Source: Sodiomyces alkalinus F11
Taxonomy: Eukaryota; Ascomycota; Sordariomycetes; Glomerellales; Plectosphaerellaceae
Length of the DNA stretch: 64,000 nt
Assembly (NCBI RefSeq): GCF_003711515.1
Contig: NW_021167086.1
Coordinates: 62,001-126,000, forward strand
Reading direction: 5' to 3'
The translations under genes and the position numbers were made by a program. Below are positions 22,781 to 33,597 of the stretch, in pieces (positions within the stretch are counted from its first letter, which is position 1; every line of letters starts with the position of its first letter). The notes under the pieces are model-generated. The model made no database searches and was not told where the DNA came from. It worked only from the letters and a program-made list of their open reading frames with translations.

Positions 22781-25700
22781 CCCCGAGCCTATTAAGGGGC
22801 TAAGGGTAAGTCGTAGGGACCTTATATAATAAGATCGACGAACGCGTGTTATAACGTATATAGAAAGCGGTAAGGATATATATCGCTCCTATTTATAATA
22901 TAATCGCTAGTCTATAAATAGTCTTTAAAAGGTCTTAACTTAACCCGTACCTTATATCTACTACGTACCTAGCGCCTACCCTAGTCGTTACGCCCTTGCC
23001 CTTACCTAGGCTACTAAAGGCAACGACTACTATACCTATTCCGCTACCGCCGCCGGCACCTACGCTCTTATACCGGGTATAGTAGGTCGTTATTCCCGTA
23101 AAATCTAGTAGAAAACGCACGGAATACACCGCTTAGTCCTAGGCTATATAACTAAATCTTAAACTCGATACGCCGTTATTCCGTAGTAATAAAAAGGCGT
23201 GGTATTTAATTAACGCGTGCTTAGATACCTAGCCTTAGTAGGTGGTTAGCACCTTTTTCGGTAATAGAGGTATAAACGGTGAATTTAACCCGGAGGAATT
23301 TATAGTTTACCTTAACCGTACGTATAAAGACCGTAACGAATAAGGTTATACTACTAACGCCCTTAAAGCGATAAAGTAAAACCCCGACTAGCTATTCGCG
23401 CGTTTCCTACCAACTTTTAAAAAGAACCTAGCATAAGTAGGAGGTTATAATTAGGTGGACTATATTGAGATATTATTCCTTAACGGCGCCCTAAATAATA
23501 GGCTACGTAATAGCCTAGTAATAACCGACCTCCCCGATACTTACTCCGAGTAGGTGGATAAAGTATAGATAATCGCGTGGAGATAAGAAGGTATTAGTAA
23601 GTTATACCGACCGATTCCCGTCGCCCGTAAACTAGCTAAGGACGCTAATAGCGATATCGCTATAAGAGGGGTTAATAAGGTCGGCGAGTCTAAGGGGACC
23701 TAATAAAAACCTAACCGCTATACGAATATTATATACTAGAACTACTAGAAGAAAGGCTATATTTAATAGTATTATAAGAGTAAGAAGGACATAGTGGCCC
23801 GAATATCCCCTTAAGAGGAGGAACCCGAAGATATTCCTAAAGATACCGAAGACTTAGAAAAAGAGTAACTCTAGTACGAAATCGGGTACCGGAGCCGATA
23901 GCGTAAGAGTAATACGAGTAGGAGAAGTTTAAACTGCTATTATAGAGCGAGTTAGTATTAATCTAAGTAAAAGTTAATAATAGTAGGTTAATAAACGCTT
24001 TTATAAATACGGGTTATAACTGCTATACCGTTATAAATAAGAAGTTTACTCGAAAAATATATTTACTGTTAATTAATAAGAAGAAACGACTATTAAAAGA
24101 CTTCTCGGATAAGACTAAACCGGCTAATAACGCCGGTATCATAGTCTTTACACTAGATATATAAGGGTATACCGAGCGCGTTTTTACGTATATAGTGTTA
24201 GGTCTAGACTAAGACCTTTTCTTTAGGCTTTTATAGATAGAATATAATAATATAGTCCACTACGCTAAGGAATAAAGACTCCGCTACGGAGTAGCCGATA
24301 TCGATATCCGACTCTAGGGCGAAAAGGAGCCGAAGGTAGTATAAGAGATCCGTACTATAGTATTAATAATAGAGTCCGTGTTTATAGGACTATATAGATA
24401 ATTATAGTACCGGAAAGGAAAAAGATAGGAAAAGAGTTCACGGGCTATATCGCTAGAGGATATCGAAAAGGCCCTAAGTATAAAGGAATTTATAGACCCG
24501 CGAGAATACGTCCCTAAAAGTATTATACGAGAGTTCGGCGACTTATTCGCGCCCTCGTACTCTATACGCCCACCTCTATACCGACCTAGCGCCGACTATA
24601 AGGTCTATTTATAGAAGGATAGTAATAGTAATAAATAAGCCTTACCGTAGAGCCTACTCTATAATATATTATATAAAGAGCTCCTTATATTACGGAAGAC
24701 GATAACGGATCTAATAGATAAAGGATTTATTCGTGCGAGTAGTTTAGCTACCTCCGCGCCTATACTATTCGTAAAGAAGCCGGGAGGCGGTCTCTAATTT
24801 TACTACGATTACACCGCCCTAAATACGATTACTTAGCGAGATCGCTACCTACTCCCCCTAATTATAAAGACCCTATATAACCTAGCTAAAGCGAAGTGGT
24901 TCATTAAATCAAATATCGTTACCGCCTTCTATAAGATACGGATAGCACCCGGGCACGAGTATAAGACCGTATTCCGTACTCGGTTTAGACTATTCAAATA
25001 GTTAGTATACCTTTTTAGATTAACCGGCGCGTCTATAATATTCTAGCAATATATTAACTTATCCTTATAGGAGTTTCTTAACGATTTCGTCTCCGCGTAT
25101 ATAAACGATATCCTAGTCTACTTAGACGGATTTCTTAAGGACTATGAGGAGAAAGTATAGCGAGTACTTAGTACCCTTATAAACGCTAAGCTAAACCTTA
25201 ACCCGAAAAAGTACGAGTTTAGCGTTAAGACGGTTACATACCTAGGGTTTATCGTCACGGCGGAAAAAGGGGTATTTTACGACCCCGAGAAACTAAAGGC
25301 TATTATAGAATAGAAAGCGCTAGTCTTTACGATTAGAGTACGAAGTTTCCTAGGGTTCGCTAACTTTTATAGGATATTTATCCGCGATTTCGTAGTTATT
25401 ATGGTATTACTTACGGCCCTAATAAAGAAGAACGCCCTGTTCTACTAGGGCCCCCTATAAGAGGTAGCCTTTAAGGAACTAAAGTAGAGGTTTTAGGAAG
25501 AGCCTTACCTTTAATAATAGTAACCCGGAAGGAAAACCTAGCTAGAAACGGATTACTTAGGGTTTACGCTAGGTAGTGTATTTCTATAGGAAGACGAATA
25601 AGGATGTAGGTGCGTTATTATATACTACTTACGCCGACTTAACTCCGCTAAGTATAATTACCCGATTTATAATAAGGAGATACTAACGATTATAGACTAC

Positions 25701-27700
25701 TTATAGGCTTAGAAAGCCGAGCTTATAAGTAGCGGCCGGTTTTAGATTTACTCCGATTATAAAGCGCTCGAGTACTTTATAATAAAAAGGGCCTTAACCG
25801 AGCGCTAAAGTCGCTAGGCTATTAAGCTCGCCTAATACGACTTTATATTAGAGTATAGGCAAGGGGCTAATAATATCGCGGCCGATACGCTCTTATATTA
25901 AGAATAGAATATACCTAAGGATTCTTCCGATATCTAAGAGTAGGGGAGGTATATCTAGATAATCCCTAATATAGCTATCTTCCCCCGGGTATACTTAGTA
26001 AGAGTAATATTATTAGAGGTAACTATAGTCTTCGAAGTAGACCCTAACCTATAGCGATTATAGAATAAAGCTAAGGCTACCGATAAGCGTTATTAAGGTA
26101 CCCTTACTATAGTAATAACGGGAGAACGGAGTTTTCCCCCTAAGCTAAAGCTTAAAATATAAATCGCCGAGTATAGAATCGACTAAAGACGGCTAATATT
26201 TTATAACCGCTTATAGGTACTAGGGGATAGTAAAGATAAGGCTAGCTACCCGCTATAAGGCTATCTTATATAAGCGATCCACGACTTAGTGGTTAGCGGA
26301 TACCTAAATAAGGATAATACTATTACCTTAGTCGCCCGTTAATTCTTCTAGCCTAGTATAAATTAAGATATTAGAAGGTTTATATAGAACTATAATATAT
26401 ACCGAGCTAGCCACGTATAAAAGGGTGCGAAGAGAGAATTACTACGCTTACTCCCTATACTAGAGCGAATCTTCTACGATATTATAATAGACTTTATAAT
26501 AGACTTACTACCTACCCACGAGGGTAAGTATAGATACTTATAGGTAATCACCGACCGACTCTTAAAATCGGTAACGCTTAAAGCGATAAATACTATAAAT
26601 ACCAAAGCCTATACTAAACGGTTCTTACTATACTATTATAGGTTCTACGGAATACCGAAGTCTATTATTAGCGATAGGGGGTTAAACTAGACTAGCCGCT
26701 TTTAGCGATACTTTTATAAACCCGCGGGTATTAAATAATAACTAAGCACCGTATACTACCCGTAGACGGACTGAGGTCCTATATATATTAACTAGGAAGT
26801 TTAAGCCTACTTATAGGCGTATACTTATTACGCCTAAGACGATTAGAATACGCTGTTACCGGTAGCGTAACTAGCCTTAAATAACCGGGTAAACTCGATA
26901 ATCTAAATAAGCCTATTCTTCTTATAGCACGGGTACTATACGAGTTCTCTATAAGTTAATAAGACTATACCGATTAATAAGTATAAGGCTTCCGCGCAGG
27001 ACTTATTAAGTCGCCTTAAGGAAGCTACCTAGTTTATATAAGCCGCGATAGCCGCTATATAACTACGCTAAAAGGAGTCAGTAAACCGTTAGCACTACCC
27101 TGCTAAGAGGTTCGAAAAGGATAACCTTATATAGCTAGATATCGGTAACTACTCTTTGCCACGGCTATTAAAGAAACTTACCTAGCTTTACTATAAGTAT
27201 AAGGTTATAAAGGTTATTAACCCTTACGTTATAGAACTAAACGTCCCCTTATAGATCTATAACCGTTTCTGCATGGATCTCTTATAGCGAGCCGACTATA
27301 ACCCTTTACTAGGGTAAGCGATAATAGACCCCTAGCCGCCACTAATCCGCGAAGGGCTAGATAGGGAGGAGGAATAGGTAGTAAAAAAAGTCCTTTATAC
27401 CTATACCCGAAGGCGAGGTCGCGGTAAGGTCCACGAAGTATTAGTATAATAGAAGGGCTATATAGAATTAATATAGAAACCGCTTAAGAGTCTACGAGAA
27501 ATATAAGTACTCGATAAATTCGAGAAGATATACGGCCCGGTATAGTTAAATAATAGACCTTTATAATAATATACGAAGGAGATATAGATGCGAAAGAAGG
27601 CTAACGCGACGGCGAGGAGGATAAGGACTAAGAGTAAGGTTATATTAGGGTTATACCCCCGTGCCACTTAACTTAGGAGTAGAAAAAAACTAAGTAAACC
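22780..27700 (+). mobile_element. Ty3/gypsy chromovirus A, gag-pol, RIP-mutated
   Basis: Plus-strand order: gag capsid-like region (about 23270-23600, with LNRTYKDRNE, ARFLPTF and LNNRLRNSLV), protease region not clearly seen, reverse transcriptase (about 24580-25300, with APILFVKKPGGG, the catalytic box read as YINDILVYLDG near 25096, one Asp apparently altered, and PKKYEF), RNase H (about 25540-25900), integrase (about 26200-26990, with ISDRGLN), and a chromodomain (about 27420-27530, EVLV-stop-WKGYIEL). Interruptions are TAA/TAG at positions where Gln or Trp is expected. The frame is kept over long stretches, so point mutation, not indels, killed it. The 3' part is displaced beyond the nested insertion and resumes at 53353. 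Confidence 0.85.
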
Positions 27701-28042
27701 CCTAAAAACGATATAAATAACCTACTCCCCTATAATATCCCCCTTTTCTAGCTCCTCCTTTTACGAGGCTATGCCGTCCTTAGCGGTATTTACCTAGAAC
27801 TCCTCCTAAGAAGGAGCCGAGGCGAGTATAGCCTCGGGAGTAGCCTCCGGATTATCCCTAGTAGTAAAAGGGGTTATAGCCACGTAATACTTATAAACGC
27901 GGCGGACGGAGTAAAACAGGTTATACACCTTTTACGATATTATAGTAATATCATTATTCTTATCCTCTAGCTTTTATAATACCTCCTTAAGCGTTTTATC
28001 TATACTATATATAGAGGCGGCGATATTATTAAGGGCTTATAC
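27700..28042 (-). pseudogene. Antisense reading frame of element A, left (C-terminal) part
   Basis: On the strand opposite to A's gag-pol, reading from 28042 down to about 27700, a frame with only TAA/TAG interruptions encodes segments such as NNIAASIYSIDKTL, VYNLFYSVRRVYKYYVAI and EATPEAILASAPS. It is continuous in sense with the minus-strand frame right of the nested insertion (53353 onward), since the 5-bp target duplication lies between them. I do not recognise the protein. It may be an accessory retrotransposon protein or a non-functional mirror of other coding constraints. Confidence 0.45.
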
Positions 28043-28428
28043 TGATATGCCCTGTCCAGGTATATCTCTGGCCAGCTAATACTATCGGACCTAGGGCTTC
28101 TAGGGTTCGGAATAGCGACCTTTAGATACAGAAAATAGGGTATAATAAAGATATCTTCTACTAATCTAAAGGCGGGCTTACCGGGAGTATATTACGGCGA
28201 GCCCTGGACTATCTATTTCTCTATACGCCCGGTCTATTCCTGGTCTTCGGGGCTATACGTATATTTAGGGAACCTAGCCCGGACCCTAAATATACGTTTA
28301 GGTCCTGGTCAGTGGGTATTATACATTCGTATAGGGTCTAGCGCGCGAGGACTATACGTGCGTATAGTGCCTAGCGCGCGAGCACTATCTATACGTGTAG
28401 TCCTACGCTATTCCGGCGTATTATATAC
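28043..28428 (-). repeat. Left LTR of element B (3' LTR in element sense), 386 bp
   Basis: Matches 45208-45590 over its whole length with differences mostly C/T or G/A. It contains a perfect 14-bp inverted repeat (28257-28270 and 28284-28297, loop 13) and two direct copies of a TATAG-G-CTAGCGCGCGAG motif (28330-28349, 28363-28382) flanking the palindrome CTATACGTGCGTATAG. The apparent 78-codon frame across it is coincidental. Confidence 0.85.
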
Positions 28429-28919
28429 CCTGGGCGAAAAGAGCCCTATATCCCGCGGGCGTCCTAGGGAGCCGTTAGGCGATAAGGTATACGACGCGTG
28501 CGCGGCCGGCGTGTTAGGCGTGCCGGGCAGAGTAGTCGTTACTTACGACCTATATAAACGGACGGCGTTTATAATAAAAGGAAATAGGGGATAGACTATA
28601 ATTTCGCGCTAACTACGCTATCTACTAAATCTCCGTGCTATGCGTATAGCTATATAATAATGTCGCGCCTTATATAACTGCGAATAATAGGAGAGATTAA
28701 AATAAATAATACAAAGAAAAAGAGTAAACTAATATAATTAAAGGTACTACTTATATATCTTTTTATAATAGCGCACGTGTGCGCTATCTTTTCTACCGCG
28801 TATACTCGTTCTATTATAGGCTAAAATCTAAACTCGCGAATTAAACTATAAGTGATATAACCCGGGTCTAATTCCTCGTTCGCTAACTATACACTTATTC
28901 CTAAATACTAAATATTTTG

Positions 28920-30764
28920 TGCGAATTAAACAAACTCCGTGCCTTTATCCCCTAAAAGATATTTGCCTTAGACCTTTTCTACTTACGGGAGCTCCTCGTT
29001 ATCGTCTAGGAAACCCTAGTTTTCCTTATCGTAGCCTAGGATAGTTTCGACGTCCTTATTACCTAGTTCTATAGCGTGTCGGTCGATCTTATCCTGGCCA
29101 ATATTATACGATAAGAGAAGGCCTTTACTACCCGGCTTATCGAAATATTACGCGAGGACGCTTATATAGAGTATTAGGTCCTACGCTTATATCGTGTGCG
29201 TAGTAAAGTAATCGGCTATGGTTATACGTTTATCGGTATCGATAGTGCTATTAGGATTAAGCCTAGTAATTTAGGTATAATCTTCTATACGCTATACCCC
29301 GAGCAGGAACGGTAAGCCGATAGCGGTCTAAGTTTTATTAGGGATAACTTATTCCGTGACGAACTTTCTTACGCACGCCGTAACCGGCACCGGCAGGATA
29401 ATACCTTAGCCGCGCTAGAAAAATATAGCCAACCTTTATTTATCGTGTATAAACTCCTCGGATATAAGCGTTATACTAGAATTAAATAGATATTTAGCGA
29501 GATATTTATACCCTATTATCTAGATTATTTCCTTACCCGGTCGCGCTATAAAACGCTTTAGGAGCGGGGGATTAGTGTATCCTTAGTAAGGACGTTTTAT
29601 ACCGATAAACGGAGTAGCCGAAGGCCCGGCCGTCACGGTCTAAGGGGTAGCAGTAGTGCCTATACGGAGCTAGTCGAGGATATCTATAGTATGCTAGATA
29701 CTAGACGTTATAGTCTATAAGGGCGTTTACAGAAAACGCGTGATAGAGGTAGCGAGGGGTTAGATAAGGCTATAGTAGTCCTAAGTGCCTATAAGGAACA
29801 TAGTATCGTCCACCTTATTCCCGTAGCGAGCCTTTATAGCGCTCGCTAGCCTAAGAGCTAGGCAGGCTAACTCGTTTATCTCCAGTAAAACTCGGCCGGG
29901 AACGGTTCTATCTGCTATAGGGATCAGCGAGGGTTTACTAGCGGTAGTATTATTAATAGGGCTTATACCCGATCGAATAGGGAAGGGTATAAAGTCCGTG
30001 CGAATATTCTACGGTATAGCTAGTATAGCGGTATAGGGGGTAAAAGGGGTATTTAGCAGAAAACGCCTATTGGGGCCTTAGGGGGCGTTATACTAAGGTA
30101 TACTAGCGAGATATTACTTAAAAGTTTCGGCGGGTCTTATCTAACCTTACACGTCGAGATTATAGTCTAGTAGGAATTAGGGCTAAGGATAGACGAGTAT
30201 AAGGGCTTTAGCGTCGTTTATGCTAATAACCTTATTAGCTTCGAACGCGGGAGTAAACACGGTATAACGTAAAGCACGGTTTATTAGGTTATTATATCCT
30301 AAAGCTAACGCGCGGTTACGGTAGTCTAAGATAATTTCCTTATTATCTTTACGCTAAGCCCGGAAAGTAGTATTAGTGGACGAAAGTTTAAAGATAAGTA
30401 GGGTTTTATTACCGAATAGAGTTATTACTCGAAAATATCCCTTAAAGGGCAGGCCTTCGCCTATACGTCCTTTATAGAAGAACCTGGAGAATTAGTATTC
30501 GAATATACTATTCTTCGACCGATTAATAGCTAATAGATATTTAATAACGTACTAGCGGGCTATAAATATAATAGAAAACGAAATATATATTGTAACCGCG
30601 CAGATGCGGCTTTGGAGTGGTTTGGCAGGTGGTCACGTGACCCCCTTCTTAAGGCTACGGGGTCCACCTCCCATATATATATTAAGGACAGGCGCCGGAT
30701 ATCCCCATCGAGGGACCATCACACAATCATCATCCTCTTTCGCAATTACTTGTTCCACGTTTGA
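28920..30764 (+). pseudogene. Long antisense reading frame inside element B, unrecognised
   Basis: On the plus strand, opposite to B's gag-pol and between the pol end and the 3' LTR, one frame (frame of position 29049) runs from about 28920 to a TGA at 30762-30764. It contains nearly thirty in-frame TAA/TAG codons and no frameshift; apart from those codons it reads as an ordinary globular protein: RAFIP, KIFALDLFYLRELLVIV, LILANII, VIGYGYTFIGIDSAIRIKP, ALEKYSQPLFIVYKLLGYKR, SEILLKSFGGSYLTLHVEIIV, NNLISFERGSKHG and SISGRKFKDK. About 610 codons in all. Stops are consistent with Gln or Trp codons lost to RIP. I know no family that fits. It may be an accessory protein of the retrotransposon, a captured host gene or an older buried gene. 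Confidence 0.55.
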
Positions 30765-30930
30765 GGTATCTTTCCAGCTTAACTTACGTTGCCCTGATCA
30801 GAACAGTGACTACCGACCTACTTCTTCGCTGAAGGTTGTAGCGGTGTTGGTTATGTTTTGGTTATGCATCGTGGTTTCGCTGGACTGACCTCTTTGTCTG
30901 ATCTTTGTCTTGACGATCTAGTGCCACTAC
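30600..30930. other. Un-RIPped island with normal CpA/TpG content
   Basis: Within 45 kb of CpA-poor sequence these ~320 bp are rich in CA and TG and read like ordinary promoter or leader DNA: a CACGTG palindrome within GGTCACGTGACC (about 30631-30642), a TATA-like CCATATATATATTA (about 30670), and a CACACAATCATCATC stretch after it. It ends abruptly near 30935. A short open frame across it is probably incidental. It overlaps the end of the antisense frame of element B. Confidence 0.6.
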
Positions 30931-31499
30931 GTCTTCATCTAGTTATAATATAAAAGGGTATATACTTAATATAACGAAAAGATAACTAGGGGTCTATATT
31001 TACTTACTTTACGAGTAGTAATAGTAAACGTGTAAGGGAACTCTAGGGATTACGATATATATAAAGCTTATTATAGTGGTGAAGAGTAGGAGAATATAGG
31101 AGAGGGTGGCTTTAGTGTAAAGTTTTATACCTATTGTAGGGGTATAGCTAATCTAGCAGAGTGGCGTAGAGTTTTTTATTATTCTATATTATTCTGGTTA
31201 CGCGTGCCTTCTCTTTAAATATAAGATAATAGCCCTTATACCTTCCCTTATACCTTCCTCGCTATACGTAAATAGTGTTCGGTTACCATGGGTGATTCGA
31301 GCGGTAACCTCGGTAAGTTACACGGCTACGCGGCTATACTAGCGGTCGTTAAAGGTTCTTTGCCTCGAGTATTCTTTAAGGCTCCGAGTCCTTTAACGTC
31401 TTTTAGCTTAAGTGCCTTATTCGCCTTTACTCCCTTTATCGCTACTCGTGGTATATCTAAGGCCCATTATTATTCTTTAAAGGCTTTAACTATTTCTAG

Positions 31500-33058
31500 T
31501 ATATTTATAGCTTTCTTTAGTATCTAAACGTTGTACTAACTAGGCTATCCCTTTTAATAAATTAGGTACTCGACGCGGGGTTTACCACGGCCTTTCTTAG
31601 TAACTCTTTTATCTAGGATAGCTTTAATCTTATAGTACTTATATAAATCGCGCTATTCGTGTCTATTCTTATCGGGGTTACTAGGATAAACGGGCCATTT
31701 ATCGGCTATCCGGCCGGGGAACGGGTCTATACCCGGTTCCTTCGCCGGTAACAAATACATAATACTAATAACAGAATAGATATTAAGCGTTACGGGTAGT
31801 TCTAGCAGGTATACTAATAGCGAGACCTATTTCTTAACCTTAAATAGTCCTATTCGTTACTAACTAAGCTTTGTTAAGGGTTTACCGGATAGCGAGTAGC
31901 TATACCTAAGCTTAATAAAGATAAAGTCCCCGGGAGCGAACCGAATACTACGGTGCTTCTTATTATATAGCCTTTTTATATATATCTAGGCTAAGGCGAT
32001 AGATAATTTAGCGTCTTCCTAGAATAATTCCTAAGCGAACTACGGGTTCGTATCACCGATTATATTAAAGGGACTATTTACCCGCGTACCGTATAGTAGT
32101 TCGTTTAGTAAATACCCTAAGACTTCGCTAAAGGCGTTATTTAGGTTAAACTATAACGCGACGATACCCTTTATCCACGGTGCGTCTAGGTATATAGCGA
32201 GGAATATACGGATAGCGATTTCGACTATCTAATTCTTTTATTTAGATAGTCTATTAGTCTACGGGTACTATACTATTAAGAACCTAAATAGCGTGCCCGC
32301 CTCCTTCTAGAGCGCTATCTAAAAGGCGGATAGAAACTTAGGGTTATAATCTAAAATAATACCTCGGAGGATACCTTAGTTACCGAGCTAGAGGAACTAA
32401 AAGAGGATATAAGCCTAGTCTTCCGTAGTATAGGAGCTATACCCCGAAATAAGGAGAGTAGCTTTAGTAAACTTATCCGTTACTATAAGGAGGGAGTTAA
32501 ATAGGGGAAAGCCCTCCCTTTATTAGGGAGAGCTAGCCGAGGGCACCTTAGGTAAGCCGATAATAAAATCTATAGTGATAATATGGAATAGAATAGGGGG
32601 AGTTATAATTAATTATATTTCGCTAAGCGGGCGTTAGCGATTAGTCTAATTAATAGCGTATATTATATAGTTAGCGATATAGGTTATAATTTTTTTACGG
32701 AGCTTAGGAATAGCGAATCGGTTAACTAGCTTATACTAGGTTCTTTTAATGCCGAAGTAGTAACGCTTATCATAAGCGGCCTAAATAAACTCCTAACGTA
32801 GGGAGAATAGGATATAAAGCTAACGCTTCCCGCTCTATTCTAGATAGTAAAGAAGACCGTTTTCTAATTTAAAAGGAATCTTAACCGGCGAATTATAATT
32901 CTATAGCTAGGTAAGGATAGGTCCTTATTTAGTATTATTAGTATAATTATCGCTAATCCTTTATCGTAGATCGGCGTTTATTTTAAGCTTGGAGAAGTAA
33001 TAAATAGCCTAATCCCGCTAAATCCGTTCTAGTCCCCTATTATCTTCCGCTTCCGGAG
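31500..33058 (-). mobile_element. Integrase and chromodomain part of element B
   Basis: Minus-strand remains of integrase: the zinc-binding segment at about 32650-32830, the core at about 31900-32630 (KFTKATLLI, EDWAYILF, NQIVEIAIRIF), a C-terminal beta region, and a partial chromodomain near 31540-31640. It is separated from RNase H by element D, which entered between the two domains. Confidence 0.8.
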
Positions 33059-33063
33059 GGTCC

Positions 33064-33597
33064 TGTTATAGCCAACAGGCCTAATATGCACTAGCACGAG
33101 GGATACACTGGTGTACAACGTACCAGGACGTAACCAGAGAATAACTCAGGATAATATCACGTGTTAAGTCACGTGATGGATAACTAAGGAAGATAGACTG
33201 GCACGCCCGGCGCCGGTATAGGGAATATACTAGTATAGACAGATTACTAGGATTACTAACGATCACTTAGCTAAGGAAGTGATCTAGTGTGATCCTAGGC
33301 CAAGGGATTACCAGGGCGTTCGTGATCTCGTGGATATATATACTAGAGTATTCTAGGCCTTACTTCTATTAGAGAATAAGGTATCGATTAATCTAAGTCT
33401 TTACCTAGACTACTATTCTACGCTTGAACCTACCTTATAAAGAAGACGCCTAGTCTTTACGACATAACTACGACTAGACTACTACGAACGATAGTTACTG
33501 CTCTTTAGTTAATATCCTCTTCTTATTTTAAACTAAAACCTCGACGCCAGTCCCTTATCGTCCGCTATACTATAAAGGACCGGAAGCCGTCGTAATA
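33064..33597 (+). repeat. 5' LTR of element D, 534 bp
   Basis: Starts TGTTATAGCC and ends GTCGTAATA. It is paired with 39674-40206. It contains an inverted repeat ATCACGTG-TTAAGT-CACGTGAT (33156-33163, 33170-33177), which holds two CACGTG boxes, and a second stem, GATCACTT/AAGTGATC. This copy keeps more TG/CA than the 3' copy in its first 150 bp. Confidence 0.92.

Noticed and set aside
22935..23129. 64-codon minus-strand frame
   Set aside because: It lies opposite the proline-rich start of element A gag; its Gly/Val-rich reading is the complement of that tract.
28358..28594. 78-codon plus-strand frame
   Set aside because: It starts inside the LTR of element B and runs across its edge; the LTR is non-coding.
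31288..31527. 79-codon plus-strand frame
   Set aside because: It lies at the end of B's pol on the wrong strand, adjacent to the chromodomain; no sign of an independent gene.
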